NCBI GenBank assembly: GCA_017464225.1
Contig: JAFUDW010000206.1
Location: 1 to 5,008, forward strand
DNA from: Clostridia bacterium
GTDB taxonomy: Bacteria; Bacillota_A; Clostridia; Christensenellales; Aristaeellaceae
Length of the DNA stretch: 5,008 nt
Reading direction: 5' to 3'
Part shown: positions 1 through 4,985 of the stretch, one piece after another
How positions within the stretch are numbered: position 1 is the stretch's first letter
How the letters are laid out: every line of letters begins with the position of its first letter
Program-made: the position numbers and the translations under genes
The notes under the pieces: model-generated
What the model was told of the DNA's origin: nothing
Database searches by the model: none
The model's input: only the letters and a program-made list of their open reading frames with translations

Positions 1-74
1 ATTACCTGATCTATAAGCATAAAAACAAATAACTGATACGGGAATGAAAACGCAAAATTACAAACAAAAAACTA

Positions 75-103
75 TTGACAAACGCAATCGCTTTTGGTAT
101 AAT
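75..103 (+). promoter_or_regulatory. Consensus housekeeping promoter for the tRNA pair
   Basis: TTGACA (75-80) and TATAAT (98-103) are both perfect sigma-A consensus hexamers with a 17-bp spacer. TG at 95-96 adds an extended -10 element. The sequence before the -35 (about 50-73) is rich in A-tracts and could act as an UP element, as is common for stable RNA promoters. Transcription should start near 110, about 23 nt before the first tRNA. I see no gene in positions 1-74. Confidence 0.93.
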
Positions 104-132
104 GCTTTATGCAGTGTTGAGCTGCACGGCAG

Positions 133-206
133 TGGGGACTGGTGTAACGGCAGCACCTACGACTCTGACTCGTATTGTCAAGGTTCAAATCCTTGTTCCC
201 CAGCCA
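133..206 (+). tRNA. tRNA-Gln (anticodon CUG)
   Basis: A complete 74-nt cloverleaf with an encoded CCA end (204-206). The anticodon stem is 158-162 with 170-174 and pairs perfectly; the loop is 163-169 with anticodon CTG at 165-167. The T-arm is CAAGG/CCTTG around a TTCAAAT loop, and the D-stem is GTGT/GCAC with one G-U pair. The acceptor starts with T1 pairing to A72, as is usual for bacterial tRNA-Gln, followed by discriminator G203. One oddity is that the last acceptor pair (139 with 196) is a C-U mismatch. The C34 anticodon reads CAG only, so a UUG isoacceptor must exist elsewhere to read CAA. Confidence 0.96.
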
Positions 207-209
207 TTC

Positions 210-285
210 GCCTCCGTTGTGTAGTGGCCTAGCACGCGGCCCTCTCAAGGCTGAAACACCGGTTCGAATCCGGTCGGAGGTGCCA
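210..285 (+). tRNA. tRNA-Glu (anticodon CUC)
   Basis: A complete 76-nt cloverleaf with an encoded CCA (283-285). The acceptor stem is GCCTCCG/CGGAGGT with a terminal G-U pair. The anticodon stem is 237-241 with 249-253, and the loop CTCTCAA holds anticodon CTC at 244-246. The T-arm is ACCGG/CCGGT around TTCGAAT. It lies only 3 nt after tRNA-Gln, so the two are made as one transcript and separated by processing. It reads GAG; a UUC isoacceptor for GAA is expected elsewhere. Confidence 0.96.
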
Positions 286-287
286 AG

Positions 288-317
288 AACGCTTGAATGT
301 TTCAAGCGTTTATTTTT
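288..317 (+). terminator. Rho-independent terminator of the tRNA operon
   Basis: A perfect 10-bp stem (288-297 with 301-310) closes a 3-nt TGT loop and is followed by a T-rich tail, TATTTTT. It starts 3 nt after the CCA end of tRNA-Glu. Confidence 0.9.
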
Positions 318-328
318 AATATTCCTGT

Positions 329-362
329 AAAAAAGCCGCCCTCCGGCGCAGTCGGAGAGCGG
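329..362 (-). terminator. Rho-independent terminator of the minus-strand receiver-like gene
   Basis: Read on the minus strand, CCGCTCTCCG (362-353) pairs with CGGAGGGCGG (345-336) around a 7-nt loop and is followed by a run of six T (334-329). The single non-Watson-Crick pair is a G-U on the minus strand but a C-A mismatch on the plus strand, so the hairpin fits minus-strand transcription. It lies 18 nt after the stop codon at 381 and faces the tRNA terminator. Confidence 0.9.
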
Positions 363-380
363 TTGCTTATATATGAAGTT

Positions 381-1184
381 TTATTGCGCTTCCGTCAGCA
401 CGATCATATTGGGCAGAACCACGCGCTGGTTAAGCACCATATCCAGGCCCAGGTATTCCTTGATCTGATCCAGCACCTGGCTGACATGCTGATCAGCTCG
501 CTCCACCAGGCTGTCCTCGGGCTCATTTTCCCGATCCTCCCGCTGGCAGGCGATCAGGCGGATCTGGCGAGGCGTAAGCGCGGCCACCTGGTAATAAATA
601 TCCTCATAATACCGGCCAAAGAAATTGTTGCGCAGCGCCTTTTCCAGGCGTTCACTGCCATAATGCCACTGAAAATTAAGATAAACCTCACCCTGGGGCA
701 TATCAAATTCATAAAGCACACAGGGGCGAGTCAGCGACAGATGGGACCGCAGCATCTGCATCCTGCCGCGCAGCTCCTTTTCCCCGGAGATTTCCCCCGC
801 AAGCAAATTGTGCATCAACTCATCGCGCAGCATGGACATGACGGTTTTCTCGTCAATGACCTCATCCGAGGAATCCTCATGCAGGCGATCCAGCACCCGG
901 CGCATATCATTCAGGATGCGCATTTGGGCTTCCACACTGCGGCGGATCTCAAAAATAGGCAGGCTGGGACGAACGTTGTTCAGGTAATTGCTCAGGCGGC
1001 GGGCTTCATCGCTGCTGAGCATATAGGCTATACAGTCCACCCGCTGGGTTTCCATACTCTGGATCGCTTCCTCTGCGGTACCCACCACCATGGGCTGCCG
1101 AAAATTAAGACTGGCCCAATCCACGCTGGCATTGAGCTTATCCAGCACATCGGGTTCGTTGGTCGCAATCAAAAGCCGGTACAT
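381..1184 (-). CDS. Orphan degenerate-receiver protein related to YesN-type response regulators, no HTH domain
   Basis: A 267-residue cytoplasmic protein. Residues 1 to about 105 follow the pattern of the receiver domain of YesN/AraC-type response regulators: an MYRLLIA first strand, then the VDWASLNF segment that such regulators carry after helix 1. Residues about 112-255 resemble their middle region (LRDELMHNLLAGEIS and onward, ending near YLGLDMV). The two-helix AraC DNA-binding domain that should follow is absent; the gene ends in TAA followed at once by a terminator, so this looks like the natural end. The receiver active site is lost: the acidic pair after strand 1 is replaced by TNE (8-10), the phospho-acceptor position near residue 55 has no Asp (IAYML), and the usual KP motif reads RRS (81-83). 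Phosphorylation therefore seems unlikely. GGAGGA lies 6 nt before the ATG. I infer a protein-protein or ligand-sensing role; the partner is unknown. Confidence 0.72.
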   Translation of the reverse strand: MYRLLIATNEPDVLDKLNASVDWASLNFRQPMVVGTAEEAIQSMETQRVDCIAYMLSSDEARRLSNYLNNVRPSLPIFEIRRSVEAQMRILNDMRRVLDRLHEDSSDEVIDEKTVMSMLRDELMHNLLAGEISGEKELRGRMQMLRSHLSLTRPCVLYEFDMPQGEVYLNFQWHYGSERLEKALRNNFFGRYYEDIYYQVAALTPRQIRLIACQREDRENEPEDSLVERADQHVSQVLDQIKEYLGLDMVLNQRVVLPNMIVLTEAQ

Positions 1185-1204
1185 GCTTGATCCTCCATGA
1201 CAGA

Positions 1205-1220
1205 GTTTAGTGCACTACAC
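1205..1220. repeat. Imperfect 16-bp palindrome at the expected transcription start (possible operator)
   Basis: The core TAGTGCACTA (1208-1217) is a perfect 10-bp palindrome. Extended to GTTTAGTGCACTACAC, 7 of 8 base pairs are symmetric. It lies just downstream of the minus-strand -10 box (1226-1221) and covers the likely start site, where a bound repressor would block transcription. Perfect 10-bp palindromes also occur by chance a few times in 5 kb, so position is the main support. Confidence 0.4.
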
Positions 1221-1248
1221 ATTATACATCAAATCTTTTTTTTTGCAA
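1221..1248 (-). promoter_or_regulatory. Housekeeping promoter of the receiver-like gene
   Basis: On the minus strand, TTGCAA (1248-1243) and TATAAT (1226-1221) are separated by 16 bp. The -10 is a perfect consensus and the -35 matches at 4 of 6 positions. A leader of about 30 nt would precede the ATG at 1184. A-tracts lie upstream of the -35 on this strand. Confidence 0.75.
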
Positions 1249-1289
1249 TCGTTTTGCTATTTTTTGCTTTTTGAGTGGTCATATTTTGC
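1241..1289. repeat. Helically phased TTTTGC motifs / T-tracts, probable curved DNA
   Basis: TTTTGC occurs at 1241-1246, 1252-1257, 1262-1267 and 1284-1289. The start-to-start distances of 11, 10 and 22 bp are close to one, one and two helical turns. Phased T-tracts of this kind are known to bend DNA. The stretch lies between the two divergent promoters and just upstream of the minus-strand -35, where curvature or A-tracts could increase promoter strength. Confidence 0.45.
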
Positions 1290-1307
1290 GCTCTTAACGC
1301 ATATTGT
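1279..1307 (+). promoter_or_regulatory. Candidate sigma-E-type sporulation promoter for yabP
   Basis: TCATATT (1279-1285) matches the sigma-E -35 pattern KMATATT at every position. CATATTGT (1300-1307) matches the -10 pattern CATACAMT at 5 of 8, including the CATA core and final T. The spacer is 14 bp, within the known 14-15 bp range. In Bacillus subtilis yabP and yabQ belong to the mother-cell sigma-E regulon, so this is the expected control. One weakness is that the transcript would start near 1313-1315, at the edge of the ribosome binding site. I see no convincing sigma-A promoter in the same gap. Confidence 0.4.
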
Positions 1308-1312
1308 GACGC

Positions 1313-1321
1313 GAGGTGATC
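1313..1321 (+). promoter_or_regulatory. Ribosome binding site that fixes the yabP start
   Basis: GAGGTGATC matches the anti-Shine-Dalgarno end of 16S rRNA over 9 nt. A GTG in the same frame (1316) lies inside this site and so cannot be the start. Of the two tandem ATG codons, the one at 1325 has 8 nt after GAGG and the one at 1322 has 5 nt. Confidence 0.75.
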
Positions 1322-1324
1322 ATG

Positions 1325-1612
1325 ATGGCAAAGACAAGCGCAGCCCAGGAAGCTCCTGCCCGGCCGCATACCCTGACGCTCAACAGCCGCAAAGCCCTCA
1401 GCCTGACCGGCGTGAAGGATGTATCCTCCTTTGATGAAAAGCAGCTGATCCTGCATACGGAGGGCGGGCCGCTGATCATTGACGGCGATGGGCTGCATGT
1501 GACGGCCCTGCTGCTGGATGAAGGCCGCGTATCCATTGAAGGGCAGATAAACGCCATGACCTACAGCGGACGCAATGCCGCGCGCAAGGGTTTTGGCGGC
1601 CTGTTCCGCTGA
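1325..1612 (+). CDS. yabP: Sporulation protein YabP
   Basis: A 95-residue protein of the YabP/YqfC family, close to the usual length of about 100. The family pattern runs through almost the whole protein: LTLNSRKALSLTGV (17-30), then VSSFDEKQLILHT (33-45), GPLIIDGDGLHV (48-59), LDEGRVSIEGQI (64-75) and the terminal F-x-x-LFR. YabP is needed for spore formation in Bacillus and is made in the mother cell; its biochemical role is not known. It is soluble, with no signal peptide or membrane segment. ATG 1325 is preferred over ATG 1322 by ribosome-binding-site spacing. It is the first gene of the cluster: the S4-domain gene yabO and the hup gene that often precede it in Bacillota are not adjacent here. 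Its stop overlaps the start of yabQ as TGATG. Confidence 0.92.
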   Translation: MAKTSAAQEAPARPHTLTLNSRKALSLTGVKDVSSFDEKQLILHTEGGPLIIDGDGLHVTALLLDEGRVSIEGQINAMTYSGRNAARKGFGGLFR

Positions 1613-1944
1613 TGCCGCTGCGGGAAACAGCCTTTCAGGGCTACACATTTCTTGCGCTGCTTTACGCGGGCGCTGCCATCGGCTTTTTCTATGATTTGGC
1701 GCTGCCTGCGCTCAACAGCGCCTCCTGGCTGGCCCATCTATTGGCCGATCTTCTGCTGTGCGCGTCAGGGGCGGCGCTGGTGCTTGCCGCGCTGTTTTAT
1801 ACCGATTGCGGCAGTCTGCGGCTGTATATGGCGGTGGCTTTGCTGTGCGGAGCGCTGATCTACAGGCTGGGCATCCGCAGGCTCTTTGCCGCCGTAATAA
1901 AATTACTGCGCCGCAACAGGAATTCAGCAGGAAACAGCGAATAA
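1612..1944 (+). CDS. yabQ: Spore cortex protein YabQ
   Basis: A 110-residue integral membrane protein with about three hydrophobic segments (roughly 9-28, 38-62 and 69-86) and a basic tail (LLRRNRN). The motifs fit YabQ: an N-terminal GxxIGFFYDL segment and the GSLRLYMAVALLCGALIY stretch before the last helix, like the GEIRxYxxLxLLxG stretch of known members. In Bacillus subtilis YabQ sits in the membranes around the forespore and is needed to form the spore cortex. The ATG shares its A with the last base of the yabP TGA, and I see no good ribosome binding site in front of it, so translation probably depends on ribosomes that have just finished yabP. Confidence 0.87.
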   Translation: MPLRETAFQGYTFLALLYAGAAIGFFYDLALPALNSASWLAHLLADLLLCASGAALVLAALFYTDCGSLRLYMAVALLCGALIYRLGIRRLFAAVIKLLRRNRNSAGNSE

Positions 1945-1978
1945 CTACAGAGGAAAAGTTTTTCTTTGGAGGTAAACC

Positions 1979-2356
1979 ATGCCATCCCGTGTTCCCGGCA
2001 GCGCGCTGGAGCGCCTGCTTTCGCTGCGCGTGCGCCCGTTGGCGCTGGTGTGCGCGCTTTTTGTGGTGATTTCCCTGGGAATCATGACCATTAACGCCGT
2101 CTATGATTCCACCGCTGCCATGCAAAGCAGGCTCACCGACCTGCGCATCGAACGCGACCAACGATACAAGGAATACAAAAAGCTGGAAAACGAGCTTGAA
2201 ATTGTGGAAACAGACGATTATATCATGGCCAAGGCACGGCAGATTTACGGCTATATGATGCCGGGAGAGCTGCTCTTTGTAATCAAAAATCCTGAGGCGC
2301 TGTATGGCGAAACCCAAGAGGCAGTGCAGATGGCTGTGGTGGAGGCGCTGGAATGA
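1979..2356 (+). CDS. divIC: Septum formation initiator DivIC (FtsB/DivIC family)
   Basis: A 125-residue bitopic membrane protein of the divisome. It has a short basic cytoplasmic tail (1-19), one membrane segment (about 20-40), a coiled coil (about 44-77, rich in charged residues with heptad-spaced L/I/Y) and the family signature DDYIMAKARQIYGYMMPGE (79-97), corresponding to the usual ARxxLGyvxPGE. The family forms a complex with FtsL and DivIB/FtsQ that activates septal cell wall synthesis. GGAGGT (1968-1973) lies 5 nt before the ATG, a much stronger site than that of yabQ, which fits a gene needed in growth as well as in sporulation. I see no clear separate promoter in the 34-nt gap after yabQ. 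Its stop overlaps the next start as ATGA. Confidence 0.9.
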   Translation: MPSRVPGSALERLLSLRVRPLALVCALFVVISLGIMTINAVYDSTAAMQSRLTDLRIERDQRYKEYKKLENELEIVETDDYIMAKARQIYGYMMPGELLFVIKNPEALYGETQEAVQMAVVEALE

Positions 2357-3243
2357 GCCGGAAAGCTGTAATTGTGATCGGCTCCAATTCCACCCGATGT
2401 ATCTCCGCCGATCCCCTTGATCCAGGCATTCCGGCCATACGCAGGCGTGTGGAAACACGCCTGTTTTTGCATTTGCGGGATGGATGCCTTGCGGATGAAG
2501 ATATTGCCGCAACGGTATCCGGCATCCGCGGGCTGATGGACCAAGCCGGCGCGGATATGCTTGGCATATACGCCACCAGCGCCGTACGGGACGCCCGCAA
2601 TGCCGCCCAGCTTTCCCAGGCCATTGAGGAAATCTGCGGCATTCCCCTGACCGTGCTCAGCGGCGAAGAAGAGGCGGCCGCTTCCTTTTATGGCGCGGCG
2701 GGAGACAAGCCTGCCGGTATGATCGATATTGGCGGCGGCTCCACAGAGATTGCCATTGGCTGCGGCATGCGCATACAAGGCGCCGTTTCACTGCAGTTGG
2801 GGGCCTCCCGGCTGTTTGCCCGTCAGCCCATCAACAGCGTCCAGGATGTGGCTCCGGCGATGACCGCGGCATCGGATGCCTGCAAGCATATTCCCGCGCT
2901 TCTGGCCGCTCATGACGGGATCAATCTTTTCTATTCCGTGGGCGGCACCGGTACGGCCTGCGCCTGCCTGCTGCAGGGCCTTTCCCGTAAACAAGCCCGG
3001 ATTGAAGGCTGCACGCTGCACAGGAACGATATATATGACCGGCTCATGGCCATTGCGGCCCTTCCCCGGGAGCAGCGCGCGCTGATTCCAGGCTTTCCCC
3101 CTTCCAGGACCGATATTCTGCCCACCGGCATGGCCATTCTGGCCGCCGTCATGGACAGGCTTGGCCTGGAAACTGTCACCGTAACCGAGCGAACCAACGG
3201 CGACGGGCTGTTGCGTGCCTCCGCAATGCAAAAATGCCCTTGA
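2353..3243 (+). CDS. Ppx/GppA-family phosphatase-like protein with altered first phosphate motif
   Basis: A 296-residue protein of the exopolyphosphatase/pppGpp phosphohydrolase family (actin-like ATPase fold), with the length of the short two-domain members. Motifs in order: IGSNSTR (9-15), YATSAVRDARN (73-83), SGEEEA (103-108, holding the expected catalytic Glu), IDIGGGSTE (124-132), LGASRL (149-154), VGGTGTA (196-202) and a C-terminal GFPPSRTDILPTG (247-259). Family members remove phosphate from polyphosphate or the 5' phosphate of pppGpp. The first motif is usually AxIDxGSNS; here the Asp is Val8. GTG differs from both Asp codons at two bases, so a single-base error is unlikely, and activity may be changed or lost. 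Start ATG 2353 overlaps the divIC stop as ATGA, with GGAGG 7 nt upstream. Ppx/GppA genes are often found beside divIC in Clostridia. Which substrate it uses cannot be told. Confidence 0.87.
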   Translation: MSRKAVIVIGSNSTRCISADPLDPGIPAIRRRVETRLFLHLRDGCLADEDIAATVSGIRGLMDQAGADMLGIYATSAVRDARNAAQLSQAIEEICGIPLTVLSGEEEAAASFYGAAGDKPAGMIDIGGGSTEIAIGCGMRIQGAVSLQLGASRLFARQPINSVQDVAPAMTAASDACKHIPALLAAHDGINLFYSVGGTGTACACLLQGLSRKQARIEGCTLHRNDIYDRLMAIAALPREQRALIPGFPPSRTDILPTGMAILAAVMDRLGLETVTVTERTNGDGLLRASAMQKCP

Positions 3244-3268
3244 ACTCTTTGAAATTTTTCAGTATAAT
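3240..3268 (+). promoter_or_regulatory. Housekeeping promoter for the PrsA-like lipoprotein gene
   Basis: TTGAAC (3240-3245) and a perfect TATAAT (3263-3268) are separated by 17 bp. The -35 overlaps the TGA stop of the preceding gene, so the lipoprotein gene can be transcribed apart from the yabP-divIC cluster. I see no hairpin terminator between the two genes, so read-through is also possible. Confidence 0.8.
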
Positions 3269-3290
3269 AAGGGACGCAAAACACAAGATT

Positions 3291-3296
3291 GGAGTG
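3291..3296 (+). promoter_or_regulatory. Ribosome binding site that fixes the PrsA-like start
   Basis: GGAGTG lies 9 nt before ATG 3306. An in-frame ATG at 3234 lies within the Ppx/GppA-like gene and upstream of the promoter, and using it would bury the signal peptide, so 3306 is the start. Confidence 0.75.
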
Positions 3297-3305
3297 CAAA
3301 ACGCT

Positions 3306-4388
3306 ATGAAGAAAAAATCGCTTTTTATTTTGCTTTTAACCGCCGTGCTGATGCTCAGCGGCTGCTCCTCCCTGGTGCTGCGGGACTCCGCCGTGGACGC
3401 CGCGCAGACCATCCTGTCGGTCAACGGCGAGCACATTACCAAGCAGCGCTTTGCAAACCTTTATAATTATAATCTGTACAACGAGCAGCAGTATGCCCAG
3501 ATGATGGCGCAGTTTGGCCTGTCTGACGGTTCGGTGGATACCGCCGCCGTTCTGCAGTCCACCGCAGAAAGCTTCGTCAACACCCTCAGCACCCAGCAGA
3601 AGGCTGCCGAGCTGGGCCTGGATCAGTTTTCCGACGCCGAATCCGCCGATATGGACGCCGAAGCCCAGGCGCAATATGAGGAAGACCTGCAAAGCGTAAA
3701 GGAGATCTATTTTGCCGACAGCGAGCCCACCGATGAAGAACTGGCCGCCGTCGCTTCCAACCAGGGCGTAACGCTGAGCAGCACCCGCAATTCCGTTGAA
3801 CTGAGCCGCATCAACGACCGGCTGAAGGAATACGCCGCGCAGGATGTGACTGTAGACGACGCCATGCTGCAGGCGGCCCTGGATAAAAAGATTGAAAGCC
3901 TGAAAAGCCGCTTTGAAACCAACGCCAACGCTTTGAATACCGCCGTCAACGCAGGCGATGTGCTTTACTACACGCCAGCGGGCTATCGTACAATCCGTGT
4001 GATCGATTCCGCGGAGGATACAGCCGAAGCCGATTTGCAGGCGCTGGCCGGGCGCATTGCCCAGGGTGAGGCGCTGGACAGCCTGGGTGTTGAGGTTACG
4101 CAGTATACTGTCCGCGAAGGCACCACCGCTCCCAACCCTGACCTGGTGACCGCCGCCATGGCGCTGACTGAAAAGGGCAGCGTGACCGAAGTGATCCAGA
4201 CCACCACCGGCTATGCCATCGCCGAATACACCGACGATGTGGCTGAAAATACCATGACGCTGGCTGACGCCCGCGGCAGCCTGTATGACGAAACGCTGGA
4301 AAACGCCCGCAATGACGCCTATACCGCCGCCATGAACGAATGGATCAATGCCGCTGATATCCAGCTTTACCTGGACAGGCTCAACTAA
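3306..4388 (+). CDS. PrsA/SurA-like lipoprotein, peptidyl-prolyl isomerase family with degenerate parvulin domain
   Basis: A 360-residue extracytoplasmic lipoprotein. Residues 1-20 form a type II signal peptide: KKK, a hydrophobic core, then lipobox LSGC with Cys20 as the lipidated residue. Residues about 35-215 resemble the SurA/PrsA N-terminal chaperone domain, beginning with ILSVNGEHITKQRF and containing acidic and helical stretches. Residues about 226-310 align loosely with the parvulin fold: GYRTIRVI for the first strand, a helix with GRIAQGEALDSL, and GSVTEVIQTTTGYAIAEY for the final strands. The active-site His of the usual RHILV strand is Thr here (RTIRV), and the GGDLG loop is missing, so isomerase activity is doubtful. 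A chaperone or foldase role for exported proteins is inferred. In many Clostridia a similar gene lies near mfd and spoVT, upstream of the yabP region; here it follows the Ppx/GppA-like gene. It has its own promoter and terminator. Confidence 0.85.
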   Translation: MKKKSLFILLLTAVLMLSGCSSLVLRDSAVDAAQTILSVNGEHITKQRFANLYNYNLYNEQQYAQMMAQFGLSDGSVDTAAVLQSTAESFVNTLSTQQKAAELGLDQFSDAESADMDAEAQAQYEEDLQSVKEIYFADSEPTDEELAAVASNQGVTLSSTRNSVELSRINDRLKEYAAQDVTVDDAMLQAALDKKIESLKSRFETNANALNTAVNAGDVLYYTPAGYRTIRVIDSAEDTAEADLQALAGRIAQGEALDSLGVEVTQYTVREGTTAPNPDLVTAAMALTEKGSVTEVIQTTTGYAIAEYTDDVAENTMTLADARGSLYDETLENARNDAYTAAMNEWINAADIQLYLDRLN

Positions 4389-4406
4389 GATCGTTTTCAA
4401 TTTCCG

Positions 4407-4442
4407 GCCGGATGCCGCCTGCAGGCGTCCGGCTTGTTTTTT
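4407..4442 (+). terminator. Rho-independent terminator of the PrsA-like gene
   Basis: A 10-bp stem (4407-4416 with 4424-4433, one U-G pair) closes a 7-nt loop and is followed by TTG and six T (4437-4442). It starts 18 nt after the stop codon. Confidence 0.92.
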
Positions 4443-4462
4443 GCGTTATAATCGGGTATAAT
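4434..4462 (+). promoter_or_regulatory. Promoter overlapping the preceding terminator
   Basis: TATAAT (4457-4462) is a perfect -10. With a 17-bp spacer the -35 is TTGTTT (4434-4439), which lies in the T-tail of the terminator. A second TATAAT stands exactly 10 bp earlier (4447-4452), but its -35 position falls in the GC-rich hairpin. The transcript would start near 4469, at the ribosome binding site of the next gene, leaving a very short leader. Confidence 0.6.
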
Positions 4463-4474
4463 GGGGAAGCTAAA

Positions 4475-4483
4475 GGGAGGTGA
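4475..4483 (+). promoter_or_regulatory. Ribosome binding site that fixes the start at 4488
   Basis: GGGAGGTGA is a strong match to the anti-Shine-Dalgarno sequence; GGAGG is followed by 7 nt and then ATG 4488. An in-frame ATG at 4461 lies within the -10 box of the promoter and is not a credible start. Confidence 0.85.
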
Positions 4484-4487
4484 GCTC

Positions 4488-4985
4488 ATGCGTTATCTGC
4501 GGCGCCTGGTCTGGTATATCGCGTCCAGGCTGTTCATTCTGCTGATCTTGCTGGGCGTGCTGACCGTCACGTTCTACTACGCCATGAACGCCACCAACAT
4601 TTACGTAATCATCAAGGACGGCATGGCCCGGCGGGCCCAGGTGGTCATGATGGACGAGCCCATTTCCTCCCTGAATCAGTATTTTACCGCGGCATGGATT
4701 GAGCGGGACGAGCTGCTGCAAAGCGCAGTGAATGGAAACGGCCCTTACCAAAACGTAAGCGTAACCGGCTTTGACCATCGCATATCGCTGAAGCGGGTAT
4801 GGTGCTGGCCCTGGGAGGACAGCGCCACCGCCACGGTAACCGAGCGCATTCCCTCCATTGACGGCAAATCCGCCAGCGGCAGCGTGCCTGCCTGGCCGGC
4901 GGGAACCTATACCATGATCCTGACTCGGGAAAGCGGGAACTGGAAAATACGGAATATGACAGCAGCGGAGCAAAACACCCCATGA
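4488..4985 (+). CDS. Single-pass membrane protein of unknown function
   Basis: A 165-residue protein I do not recognise. It has a short basic N-terminus (MRYLRRLVWY), one membrane segment (about 13-33) with positive residues before it, so the rest is expected outside the cell. The outer part (about 35-160) has a helix-like stretch (MARRAQVVMMDEPISSLNQYF), a Trp-rich segment VWCWPWEDS (104-112) with a single Cys, a strand-like TATVTER stretch, and a final TYTMILTRESGNWKIRNM. That order of a helical start, paired strands and a closing G-x-W-K-I strand is reminiscent of NTF2-like/DUF4829-type outer domains, but this is a weak resemblance. It has its own promoter after a terminator, and its stop overlaps the next start as ATGA, so the two products probably work together. 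Confidence 0.78.
   Translation: MRYLRRLVWYIASRLFILLILLGVLTVTFYYAMNATNIYVIIKDGMARRAQVVMMDEPISSLNQYFTAAWIERDELLQSAVNGNGPYQNVSVTGFDHRISLKRVWCWPWEDSATATVTERIPSIDGKSASGSVPAWPAGTYTMILTRESGNWKIRNMTAAEQNTP

Noticed and set aside
72..305. Short open frames on both strands across the tRNA genes
   Set aside because: They are frames through two well-formed tRNA cloverleafs and a terminator, not protein genes.
297..1190. A 297-codon open frame on the plus strand opposite the receiver-like gene
   Set aside because: It overlaps two terminators, has no ribosome binding site and gives a His/Ile/Gln-rich product typical of the reverse complement of a GC-rich gene. The minus-strand frame has a promoter, ribosome binding site and recognisable domain pattern.
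1229..1648. Minus-strand open frames opposite yabP
   Set aside because: They run through the divergent promoter region and have no start signals; yabP on the plus strand matches its family throughout.
1898..1903. TAAAAT as a possible -10 for a separate divIC promoter at the end of yabQ
   Set aside because: There is no -35-like hexamer at 16-18 bp upstream, so it cannot be supported.
3234..3305. An upstream in-frame start for the PrsA-like protein
   Set aside because: It lies within the Ppx/GppA-like gene, before the promoter -10, and would place 24 residues in front of a normal lipoprotein signal peptide.
3336..4400. A 354-codon open frame on the minus strand opposite the PrsA-like gene
   Set aside because: Its product is Gly/His-rich and low in complexity, it lacks a ribosome binding site, and the plus-strand frame has a clear lipoprotein signal and domain pattern.
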